In this document: piece by piece, positions 1 to 6,696 of the stretch
Numbering within the stretch: the stretch's first letter is position 1
How the letters are laid out: each line of letters starts with the position of its first letter
Assembly (NCBI GenBank): GCA_900547415.1
Contig: URGS01000010.1
Coordinates: 1-62,148, forward strand
DNA length: 62,148 nt
Reading direction: 5' to 3'
DNA from: an uncultured Phascolarctobacterium sp.
GTDB lineage: Bacteria; Bacillota; Negativicutes; Acidaminococcales; Acidaminococcaceae
Program-made: the position numbers and the translations under genes
The notes under the pieces: model-generated
Seen by the model: only the letters and a program-made list of their open reading frames with translations
Told to the model about the DNA's origin: nothing
Databases searched by the model: none

Positions 1-1
1 G

Positions 2-493
2 AAAGATTTTGGAAAAGGTTTTTACTTGACGGCTGATGAAGGACAGGCAAAGAATTTTATCAAAACTTCTTTGCTAAAGGCAAAAGCTAGAAATAAGATT
101 CCAGAAAATCAGAACTATGGCTATGTCACCTGCTATAGATACAAAGAAATAAACAGCAAAATAAGCTGTTTTGAATTTAGTGATGCTAATCAAGAATGGT
201 TGTGGTTTGTTTCTCTGAATAGAAGAAAAAAACTTGCCCAACAATTGAAGCCAATGATTAAGAGTGATATTTGGGGTAGTGATATAATTATAGGTAAAAT
301 AGCGAATGACACAACCAATCCTGTAATAACAGCATATCTTAACGGCTTATACGGCCCAATAGATGAAGAAGCATCAGCTAATATAGCAATTTCGTTATTA
401 TTGCCAGATAGATTGAAAAACCAGTATTGCTTTTTAACAAGGGTGGCTGTTAAATGTTTAGAGGTTGTGGAGGTGAGTAGATATGGGCTTTGA
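2..493 (+). CDS. DUF3990 family protein, 5'-truncated by window edge
   Basis: The frame is open from base 2, before the first possible internal start, and reads DFGKGFYLT followed by an acidic/QA segment. This is the opening signature of DUF3990 proteins, so the N-terminus lies outside the window. About 163 residues are visible. From memory, DUF3990 is related to ADP-ribosyltransferase-like folds and is often found beside a small DUF3791-type protein in Firmicute accessory regions; that link is family knowledge and not visible here. The next gene overlaps its 3' end by 11 bases, so the two are translationally coupled. Both lie just inside a probable attachment-site remnant (716-740), which fits cargo of an integrated element. 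A toxin or effector role is inference only. Confidence 0.6.
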   Translation, partial: KDFGKGFYLTADEGQAKNFIKTSLLKAKARNKIPENQNYGYVTCYRYKEINSKISCFEFSDANQEWLWFVSLNRRKKLAQQLKPMIKSDIWGSDIIIGKIANDTTNPVITAYLNGLYGPIDEEASANIAISLLLPDRLKNQYCFLTRVAVKCLEVVEVSRYGL

Positions 494-689
494 ACAGAAG
501 GCTTTTTGTGCTGATCTGATTTTGACGGATGCTATAGTGGATATGGCTGAAGAAGAAGGTATTAGCAAAGAGGAGGCTAGAGATAAAATAATCAATTCAA
601 AGGCATATGATGCACTATATAATTTTGAAACAGGTTTATGGGAATGTGGACCGGATTATTTTAGGGCTTTCTATAAATCCGTAGCCTAG
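483..689 (+). CDS. small acidic protein, partner of the DUF3990 gene
   Basis: This 68-residue soluble protein has no signal peptide or membrane segment. It starts inside the end of the DUF3990 gene (11-base overlap), with a GGAGGTGAG ribosome site just upstream. It is mostly helical in composition, with an acidic middle (EEEGISKEEARDKI) and an aromatic C-terminal part (LWECGPDYFRAFYKS). Small proteins of this size sit next to DUF3990 genes in other Firmicutes, some annotated DUF3791. I cannot assign it firmly to that family. An antitoxin-like or accessory role is possible from the coupling but unproven. Confidence 0.6.
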   Translation: MGFEQKAFCADLILTDAIVDMAEEEGISKEEARDKIINSKAYDALYNFETGLWECGPDYFRAFYKSVA

Positions 690-715
690 TGTGTTTCACA
701 ACTCAGCAGGGTAAT

Positions 716-740
716 GTTTCGAATCCCTGCCACTCCGCCA
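716..740 (+). other. 3' tRNA fragment, probable attachment-site (att) remnant
   Basis: The 25 bases match the end of a tRNA. TTCGAAT is a canonical T-loop (718-724), CCCTG the 3' strand of the T-stem, CCACTCC the 3' strand of a 7-base acceptor stem, G737 the discriminator and CCA the tail. The 5' part of the tRNA is absent: the preceding bases are the end of a protein gene plus 26 unrelated bases, and the expected CAGGG of the T-stem is displaced to 707-711. Discriminator G and an implied GGAGTGG acceptor suggest tRNA-Ser. A partial 3' tRNA copy followed by a terminator is the usual scar at the distal end of an element that integrated into a tRNA gene. The intact tRNA would then lie upstream of this window. 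Confidence 0.65.
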
Positions 741-751
741 TTAGAAATGAT

Positions 752-786
752 GAGCTTTCAAGAGAAATCTTGAAAGCTCTTTTTGT
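752..786 (+). terminator. intrinsic terminator after the tRNA fragment
   Basis: Perfect 12-base stem GAGCTTTCAAGA (752-763) and TCTTGAAAGCTC (768-779) with a 4-base loop, followed by T-rich sequence. It lies directly behind the tRNA 3' fragment, where the terminator of the original tRNA gene would be expected. Confidence 0.8.
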
Positions 787-1092
787 TTTGGACACCGTAT
801 TATAGCTATTATAATTAGCTATACTCTGCAATTTCCTCAGCCTATAAACTATAATCTCTTGCAATCATTCTAATAATAATGTAAAAATATTATAATAAAA
901 TGACGTTCAAAAGATTGAAATGGAATTTATTATAATAATTATTAGAAAGGAGTCAGGTATTATGATGGAAACTCCACATAAAAATTTAAAACCCATGCCT
1001 GGCTATGAGCTGAATAATCAGACTCTAGCAAAGCATGGGTTTTTCTTTAGATTATGTTGCTAAGGATTTTTCAATATAGCCCCAAATAGGCT
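787..1092. other. intergenic region with a possible 33-codon leader ORF and bidirectional hairpin
   Basis: AT-rich stretch without an established gene. A small ORF at 962-1063 (33 codons) follows a good AAAGGAG site at 949-955. Its coding part contains both arms of an inverted repeat, AAACCCATGC (989-998) and GCATGGGTTT (1033-1042), followed by T residues on both strands. Read leftwards this is a plausible terminator for the MFS gene that ends at 1093. Read rightwards it would end a short transcript containing the mini-ORF. I see no homology for the 33-residue peptide, so it may be fortuitous. Confidence 0.4.
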
Positions 1093-2265
1093 TTAGAATT
1101 CAATTCGGTTGAATACATAGGCGGAAATGATTGCTTCCAATAGCATTAAAAGCGCCAAAAGCTCAAAGACAGCAGTAATACCAAAGCCGTGGGCAATAAA
1201 GCCTAGAGCAGCAGGGCCAAGGATAACACCTGTATAGCCAAGGCTGGTAATAGCTGTTACAGCTGCGCTGATTGGCATATCCTTTTGAAATTTCAATAAA
1301 GAATAGAGCACAGGTACAATATTTGCTGCGCAAAGGCCAATGCCGACGAAGGCAATGGCACTGAGATACAGATTGTCAGCCCATACTAAAAGAGCAAAGG
1401 AGGCTGCTGCTAAAAGTGAGCCGCCAATTACTGCTTTACGTTCGCCAATCTTCTGCACTGCTTTATCGCCTAAAAGACGCATAATCAGCATGGCAACGGA
1501 AAAAATGGCATAGCCAGCTCCTGCCAATGCTAAATCGACATTCTTGACTTCAGTAATAAATACACCACTCCAATCCATAACAGCACCTTCTGCTAAGAAA
1601 CAGATGCAGGCCAAAATACCAAAGAAGATTACTATGCCTTTAGGCAGAGCGACGGCTTTTTCACCACCAGGACTTTTGTAGCTGAGGAAATAGGGACTGA
1701 AAACAAAGAGAATGGCAAAAATGATGGCACAGTGGAGGATTGCAATAGTAGTTACTGCTAGGCCCATGGTTGCAAGCAGGCTGAAAAGTCCGGCACTGGC
1801 AAAGCAGCCAATGCTCCAAAAGGCGTGCATACCTGATAGTAGTCTTTTATCAGCAATTTTTTCTACAATAACAGCGTTGACATTCATATTAACATCCATA
1901 ACACCCATACTGCTGCCAAAAATTACAAGAGCAATGGCATAGCTTAATGTATTAGGCAGCACGGATAGGGTTACCATAACTAGGGACATAATTACAGAAG
2001 CTGTAAGCATGACCTTTTTGCAGCCAAATTTTTTGCCTAGGATACCTGCAGCAGGCATGGTGAAAAAGGCACTGAGACCAATACAGAGCAGCAGTAGTCC
2101 TAAAACATCGGCTTCCAAGCTAAGTCTGTGCTTGATAATGGGAATCATTGGCGCCCATGTGGAAATGATAAATCCAGGAATGAAAAAGGCAATGCGGGCA
2201 GCGTTAATTTCCTTGCTGCCAACGTGGATATTCTGTAGACTTTCATCGTCTTTGGATAAAAGCAT
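1093..2265 (-). CDS. MFS transporter, YbjJ-like
   Basis: Major facilitator superfamily permease of 390 residues with about 12 hydrophobic segments, an inner-membrane transporter of unknown substrate. The start at 2265 is chosen because GGAAGGAG lies 7 bases before it; a longer in-frame start at 2295 would place the ribosome site inside the gene. The N-terminal pattern FFIPGFIISTWAPMIPIIK and the GILGKKFGCKKVM loop after the second helix resemble the YbjJ/FucP-like branch of MFS. It is transcribed alone and leftwards, with a strong promoter and a terminator-like hairpin between promoter and ribosome site, so expression may be controlled by attenuation. The substrate cannot be read from the sequence. 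Confidence 0.85.
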   Translation of the reverse strand: MLLSKDDESLQNIHVGSKEINAARIAFFIPGFIISTWAPMIPIIKHRLSLEADVLGLLLLCIGLSAFFTMPAAGILGKKFGCKKVMLTASVIMSLVMVTLSVLPNTLSYAIALVIFGSSMGVMDVNMNVNAVIVEKIADKRLLSGMHAFWSIGCFASAGLFSLLATMGLAVTTIAILHCAIIFAILFVFSPYFLSYKSPGGEKAVALPKGIVIFFGILACICFLAEGAVMDWSGVFITEVKNVDLALAGAGYAIFSVAMLIMRLLGDKAVQKIGERKAVIGGSLLAAASFALLVWADNLYLSAIAFVGIGLCAANIVPVLYSLLKFQKDMPISAAVTAITSLGYTGVILGPAALGFIAHGFGITAVFELLALLMLLEAIISAYVFNRIEF

Positions 2266-2300
2266 GGTTATTCTCCTTCCGTAGGAATATAACAAAACCT

Positions 2301-2340
2301 TAAAAAAGTGGGATAAAATTCCGACGAATTTTCATCCCAC
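2301..2340 (-). terminator. terminator-like hairpin in the 5' leader of the MFS gene
   Basis: On the minus strand GTGGGATGAAAATTC pairs with GAATTTTATCCCAC (one bulged base, 4-base loop), followed by six T residues. It lies about 43 bases downstream of the -10 box and about 36 bases before the MFS start codon. An intrinsic terminator between promoter and gene suggests attenuation. No alternative antiterminator pairing is obvious by eye. Confidence 0.6.
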
Positions 2341-2382
2341 TGCTAAATTTAAAAAATTTTCTTAAAGAAGCAAATTGTATTG

Positions 2383-2411
2383 ATTTTAACACCGAAAATT
2401 AGGAGTGTCAA
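2383..2411 (-). promoter_or_regulatory. sigma-70 type promoter of the MFS gene
   Basis: Minus-strand TTGACA (2411-2406) and TAAAAT (2388-2383) are separated by exactly 17 bases, a near-consensus housekeeping promoter pointing to the MFS gene. It predicts a leader of roughly 115 bases containing the hairpin at 2301-2340. Confidence 0.7.
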
Positions 2412-2524
2412 TACTTAGCATACTATTGATAGTGGAGCAGTAATAGTTCATAGGCAAGAGAGCTGCTAAAATAGATAATAAATGGACTGTAATTATGTAT
2501 AAAGATGAAATAAAAGCAATTTAA

Positions 2525-2533
2525 TGCTATAAT
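2525..2533 (+). promoter_or_regulatory. extended -10 promoter of the VirK/YbjX-like gene
   Basis: TGCTATAAT is an extended -10 element 33 bases before the start codon. No convincing -35 box is seen at 16-18 bases, consistent with an extended -10 promoter. The same nine bases occur before the gene at 3573. Confidence 0.5.
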
Positions 2534-2565
2534 ATAATGAGAATATTGTGGTAGCGAGGTAAAGT

Positions 2566-3468
2566 ATGGATAATAATATTTTAGAATATGTTGGTAAAAA
2601 GCTATATAAAACCAATGTCCTAAAGGAAATGAAGCGTTATGTGGTGTTTAGGACCCGTTGCCGCCTGCATAGCAGTGTAGTTGAGGATATGCTGGCATTT
2701 TTTTCTGAAACACCTGAGCGCGAGGCCATGCTTATGGGTTCGCCATCCTTACTGGAGCAGGTTACACGTACCTTCTTTTACAAGGACTCTAAATGGAACG
2801 AACGTGCAGAGCTGGTAAAGAATAATATTCGTATATTGGAAAAGCATTTTAATCCTGAGCTGCTTCAGGAGTTATATGCTGAAAATAAGCATATAAAGTT
2901 GTGGGAGGACGTGTATCAAGATAAGCCTTTAGTAATGGAGCTGTTCTTTCATGCAGGACAACGTAAGGAAGGAACACTATCTGTTACTATGATTTACGAA
3001 GGCATTTCTCTGTATCAGATTATGTTCTGGCTGGGTAAGGATAAAGATGGCGATGAAGCTATTTTCATTGGTGCGCTGCAGGGAACTCCCAATGGCAGTG
3101 ATATCATCAAAGGCTTGACCAAGGCCTTTTTTGGTTACAGAACAAAGAACCTTATTTTCTACGGTCTGCGCAGCTTTGCCAAGGCTTTAGGTATGAAAAA
3201 GATTTATGCTGTAGCTAACGAAGGCTACTATGCAATGAGCCATATTCGTATTGACCGCAAGCTGAAGACTGATTTTGGAGCCTTTTGGCAGGAATGTGAG
3301 GGTACTCAATGCGAGGATCCGCGCTTCTATGTGATGCCTGTAGAGGAATATCGCAAATCTATGGAGGAGCTGAAACCATCTAAGCGTGCCCAGCATCGCC
3401 GTCGTTTTGCTAAAATGGACGAGCTGCAGGAGTCTGTAGCAGCAAGTCTGGAAAAATACAAAAAATAA
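2566..3468 (+). CDS. VirK/YbjX family protein (DUF535)
   Basis: 300 residues, soluble, no signal peptide. The central region has features of the VirK/YbjX (DUF535) family: a segment on LYAENKHIKLWEDVY, a beta-rich block ending in LYQIMFW, then FIGALQGTPNGSDIIKGLTK, LRSFAKALGMKKIYAVANE and the closing FYVMPVEEY. Family members in enterobacteria are linked to antimicrobial-peptide resistance and virulence, but the biochemical activity is not known. The C-terminus is basic (KPSKRAQHRRRFAK), which could bind nucleic acid or membrane. The start is supported by a GAGG site 8 bases upstream and the extended -10 promoter at 2525. It appears monocistronic. Its place beside LPS genes is compatible with an envelope-related role, which is inference. 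Confidence 0.8.
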   Translation: MDNNILEYVGKKLYKTNVLKEMKRYVVFRTRCRLHSSVVEDMLAFFSETPEREAMLMGSPSLLEQVTRTFFYKDSKWNERAELVKNNIRILEKHFNPELLQELYAENKHIKLWEDVYQDKPLVMELFFHAGQRKEGTLSVTMIYEGISLYQIMFWLGKDKDGDEAIFIGALQGTPNGSDIIKGLTKAFFGYRTKNLIFYGLRSFAKALGMKKIYAVANEGYYAMSHIRIDRKLKTDFGAFWQECEGTQCEDPRFYVMPVEEYRKSMEELKPSKRAQHRRRFAKMDELQESVAASLEKYKK

Positions 3469-3531
3469 TCCTTTTATGTAAATATAGGCTTATATTTTTC
3501 ACTTATTTTTCAAGAATATTAAAATTGAATA

Positions 3532-3540
3532 TGCTATAAT
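3532..3540 (+). promoter_or_regulatory. extended -10 promoter of the secreted repeat protein
   Basis: TGCTATAAT, 32 bases before the chosen start codon at 3573, identical to the element before the preceding gene. No good -35 box is visible. Confidence 0.45.
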
Positions 3541-3572
3541 GAAATATATAACTCTGAATGGAGGTTTTGGTG

Positions 3573-4508
3573 ATGAAAAAACAGCTGGCAACATTATTGC
3601 TGACATTTATTTTCTGCTTTACTGCTGTAATTCCCGGCTTTGCAGCAGACTCTAACATTCCTGCTGCCGACAAGGTTGCAGCTATGGAGAAGGTTCTTTA
3701 TGGTACGGAACAGAACGGTTCTCTTATCCAACGTATGGATAGCTTGGAGGACGATGTTTATGGTACTGTTACCGCTGACGCTATTTTGTCCAGAATTGAC
3801 AATATGTATGATTATCTGCAAGGTACTCCTGATAACGGGGAGGCGTCCTTTGCTACCCGCCTCAACGTAGTTGAATGGCGCATTAACGAGAGCATGGCAG
3901 GCGGTCCTGCTAAAAACCGCATTGAAAGCGCAGAAAAGCTTTTATATGGCGAAGTAAAGACTGGTTCTCTTTCCAGCCGTATTGAAGAGCTGCTGAAGCT
4001 GGCATCTTATCAGGATGGCGTTGTTCCTGTACAGGAAATTGTTCTGCCCAAGGACAGCGTATTCAAGATTGCTTTTACTAACGAAATGAGCACTAAAATG
4101 AGTCGTCAGGGCGACATTGTTACCTTTAAAGCTGCAGATAACCTGTATGTAAACGATGTGCTGGCAATCCCTAAAGGTGCAACTGGTGTTGGCAAGGTTA
4201 AAAAGGTAGTTCAGCCTGGTATCTTTGGCAAAGACGGACGTATTGATATTGAATTTACCAATATTTATGGTGTAGACGGCACTCCTATCAACATTTTTGT
4301 TGGCGAGCTGGCTAAACAAAAGGCTGAAAGCATTGCCGGCGCAGCTGGTGCAGCAATTGGTGGTATGATTATTCTTGGCCCCGTTGGTCTTGTTGGCGGT
4401 GCTTTTGTTAAGGGCAGTGCAGTTACCATTCCTGTTGGCTGCGAAACCTTTGTGCAAACTACTGCAGATACCACTCTTCAAGGTGTTGTATATCAGGGCG
4501 AATTATAA
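3573..4508 (+). CDS. secreted protein with four YG-type repeats and a beta-rich C-terminal domain
   Basis: 311 residues. The start at 3573 follows GGAGG with good spacing; the in-frame ATG at 3558 overlaps that ribosome site. Residues 1-25 form a signal peptide ending FAA-D. Residues about 35-130 hold four degenerate repeats of roughly 25-30 residues, each with an L/VYG or LQG turn, a G-rich linker and an RI/RM-x-x-L/V-E helix. From about 145 a domain reads DSVFKIAFTNEMS, then a beta-rich part with AIPKGATGVGKV, and a glycine/alanine-rich hydrophobic stretch (GAAGAAIGGMIILGPVGLVGG) before VTIPVGCETFVQT. That layout resembles envelope proteins of Negativicutes I have seen annotated as hypothetical. 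It is likely periplasmic or outer-membrane associated; function unknown. Confidence 0.75.
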   Translation: MKKQLATLLLTFIFCFTAVIPGFAADSNIPAADKVAAMEKVLYGTEQNGSLIQRMDSLEDDVYGTVTADAILSRIDNMYDYLQGTPDNGEASFATRLNVVEWRINESMAGGPAKNRIESAEKLLYGEVKTGSLSSRIEELLKLASYQDGVVPVQEIVLPKDSVFKIAFTNEMSTKMSRQGDIVTFKAADNLYVNDVLAIPKGATGVGKVKKVVQPGIFGKDGRIDIEFTNIYGVDGTPINIFVGELAKQKAESIAGAAGAAIGGMIILGPVGLVGGAFVKGSAVTIPVGCETFVQTTADTTLQGVVYQGEL

Positions 4509-4518
4509 AAAAACTTCG

Positions 4519-4554
4519 GAAAAGCTCACTTTTCAGTGAGCTTTTCTTTTTTTT
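4519..4554 (+). terminator. intrinsic terminator
   Basis: Twelve-base stem GAAAAGCTCACT / AGTGAGCTTTTC with a 4-base loop, followed by nine T residues, just after the secreted repeat protein. It separates that gene from the LPS operon that follows. Confidence 0.9.
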
Positions 4555-4650
4555 ATGTTATAATGTTTAGTGGATAACTGTATAATTTTTTCTATTTCAT
4601 TGATATATGCTGTGCAGTGACTCAGCAAAACCATAATGAGGAGAGTTTAT

Positions 4651-6120
4651 ATGAAAAAAGTATTTATTTCTGCTGCTTTAGCAGTCAGCCTATGTGCTCC
4701 TGCTTATGCAGCTCAATTTACTAATACTGGTGATGCCCGTTATGAAAATCCTGTAGCAGAGGATGGAATTGTTCCTAATACTGCTGTGCAGAACAGTGAA
4801 GACGGACAAACAGCAGCGCTACCCATTATTCTTACAGGTGAGCATGCACAATATGACAATGTCAGCGGCGATTTTTATGCTGACGGTAATGTTGTTGTAA
4901 CTCAAGGCAATCAGGTTATTCATACCAATCATGTTCATGGCAACCTGAAAACCGGCGATGTTTGGCTGGAGCAGGGCGGTGAGCTGAAGGAACAGGATAC
5001 TACTACTAAATCCCAGTGGGCTTACTATAATTTTAATTCTAAAACTGGCGAATTAAAGCAAATCTCCGGCAAAAGCCGCAAGGACTATTTTTACGCTCCT
5101 CATGGCACCATTGAGCCTGACAAAATCGTAATGGACCAAGGTGCTACAACATCTCGTTGTCCTGCAGTAGAGCATCCTCGCTGTCTGGAGGTTAAGGCTA
5201 AAACTATAGAGGTTTATCCCCACGATAAGATTGTTGCTAAGGAGGTACAGGTTTTCGTCCGCGGCAAGCATATCTATTCCCGTGAATATTGGGAAACTAG
5301 TTTGAGTGGTAAGACCAAGGAAAGAATTCTTCCTCACTTTGGCTTTAAGGACGACAGCAAGGGTACCTACATTAATGTTTCCTATGAGCGCAACTTAGGT
5401 GAAAAAACCAAGATTTATGCAGATTTAGATTACTACACTAAGGATGGCTTCCGTCCCTTGTACGGTGTGTCCCATGACGAGCGCAACTTTACTGTAACCT
5501 TTGAAAATGGCTGGTTCGAGGATGACGACGAATGGATCAAAAAGCAGACCGATATTCGCCTGGATTACAAGCCCCATCATTTTAGTGACAAGCTGCCTCT
5601 GTCCTACAGCGGCTACTATGAGCACGGCCTGTGGAAAAATGATGATACTGGCAAACGCAGCTGGCATACAGAATATGGCGCCTTCCTGAACCATGACCGC
5701 ATTTATATGTTTGGCGGCAACACTACTCTTGATTTGACCATTGGTAAAAAATGGACTAAGGAAAGCCTGGATGATTCCGGTACTAGCACCAATGTTTATT
5801 ATGCAACCTTAGGTCATAAAATTACGGATAAATGGCGTACCTGGGCAGGCTATTACAGAGAAGACCGTACCACAAACCTCTTTACATATGGTCAGCCTGA
5901 TATGCCTGTAGAGCTGCGTAACGGTTTGGAATACAAATTTGATGATAAAAATTCCTTTGCTATTATCAATCGCTATAATCTTTATGGTCATAGTAATTAT
6001 GAAACCGATTATCGCTATACCCATAGATTCTGCTGCTGGCAGTTGTCTATTGAGCTTCAGGATGAACACGATAAGGATGATAAATCCATTAGTATCAAAT
6101 ATGAATTTGTAAATTGGTAA
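4651..6120 (+). CDS. LptD-like LPS-assembly outer-membrane protein (compact)
   Basis: 489 residues. The start at 4651 follows GAGGAG; the in-frame ATG at 4636 lies within that site. Residues 1-20 are a signal peptide ending AYA-A. Residues about 55-150 look like an OstA/LptA-type beta-jellyroll (LTGEHAQYDNVSGDFYADGN), as in the periplasmic part of LptD. The rest alternates hydrophobic and polar residues with many aromatics and ends in F-V-N-W, the aromatic C-terminus typical of beta-barrels inserted by BamA. At under 500 residues it is much shorter than proteobacterial LptD (about 780). It heads the heptose operon, 11 bases before gmhA, which supports a role in LPS transport. It could also be a related OstA-barrel protein rather than the sole LptD. 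Confidence 0.7.
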   Translation: MKKVFISAALAVSLCAPAYAAQFTNTGDARYENPVAEDGIVPNTAVQNSEDGQTAALPIILTGEHAQYDNVSGDFYADGNVVVTQGNQVIHTNHVHGNLKTGDVWLEQGGELKEQDTTTKSQWAYYNFNSKTGELKQISGKSRKDYFYAPHGTIEPDKIVMDQGATTSRCPAVEHPRCLEVKAKTIEVYPHDKIVAKEVQVFVRGKHIYSREYWETSLSGKTKERILPHFGFKDDSKGTYINVSYERNLGEKTKIYADLDYYTKDGFRPLYGVSHDERNFTVTFENGWFEDDDEWIKKQTDIRLDYKPHHFSDKLPLSYSGYYEHGLWKNDDTGKRSWHTEYGAFLNHDRIYMFGGNTTLDLTIGKKWTKESLDDSGTSTNVYYATLGHKITDKWRTWAGYYREDRTTNLFTYGQPDMPVELRNGLEYKFDDKNSFAIINRYNLYGHSNYETDYRYTHRFCCWQLSIELQDEHDKDDKSISIKYEFVNW

Positions 6121-6131
6121 TGAGGTAATTT

Positions 6132-6695
6132 ATGAATAAAATTATTAGAGCCCGCTTTGAGGAACATATGGAGGTTGCTCAGGCGATAATGGCAAGTGAT
6201 ATTTTAGAGCAGATTGAACGTATTGCTTTAGTGGTTAAGGAAGCCTTAGCTAAGGGCAATAAGGTGCTGTTCTGCGGTAATGGCGGCAGTGCTGCCGACA
6301 GTCAGCATTTGGCTGCAGAATTTGTAGGTCGCTTTCAAAAGGAGCGTGCTGGTCTGCCTGCTATTGCTCTGACAGTGGATACCTCCATACTGACTGCTGT
6401 TGGCAATGACTATGGTTTTGACAAGGTCTTTGTTCGTCAGGTTGAAGCCTTGGCTAACAAGGGTGACGTTATTGTAGGTATTTCTACCAGCGGCAACAGC
6501 CCTAATGTTGTAGAGGCTTTGGAGCTGGCTAAGGCTAAGGGTGTTTACTGCGTAGGTATGACTGCAGCAGGCGGCGGCAAAATGGCAGCTCTGTGCCATG
6601 AATGTATTGCTGTTCCTGCCAAGATTACAGCTCGTGCTCAGGAAATGCACATTTTAATTGGTCATATTCTTTGCGAGCTTGTGGATGGTGAATAA
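6132..6695 (+). CDS. gmhA: phosphoheptose isomerase GmhA
   Basis: 187 residues, the usual GmhA length. It converts D-sedoheptulose 7-phosphate to D-glycero-D-manno-heptose 7-phosphate, the first step of ADP-heptose synthesis in the cytoplasm. SIS-domain signatures are visible: FCGNGGSAADSQHLAAEFVG near residues 47-66, the ISTSGNSPNVVEAL sugar-phosphate loop near 117-130, and a metal/catalytic QEMHILIGH segment near the C-terminus. A GAGG site precedes the start. The next gene, hldE, starts 2 bases after the stop, so the pathway genes are tightly coupled. Confidence 0.97.
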   Translation: MNKIIRARFEEHMEVAQAIMASDILEQIERIALVVKEALAKGNKVLFCGNGGSAADSQHLAAEFVGRFQKERAGLPAIALTVDTSILTAVGNDYGFDKVFVRQVEALANKGDVIVGISTSGNSPNVVEALELAKAKGVYCVGMTAAGGGKMAALCHECIAVPAKITARAQEMHILIGHILCELVDGE

Positions 6696-6696
6696 T

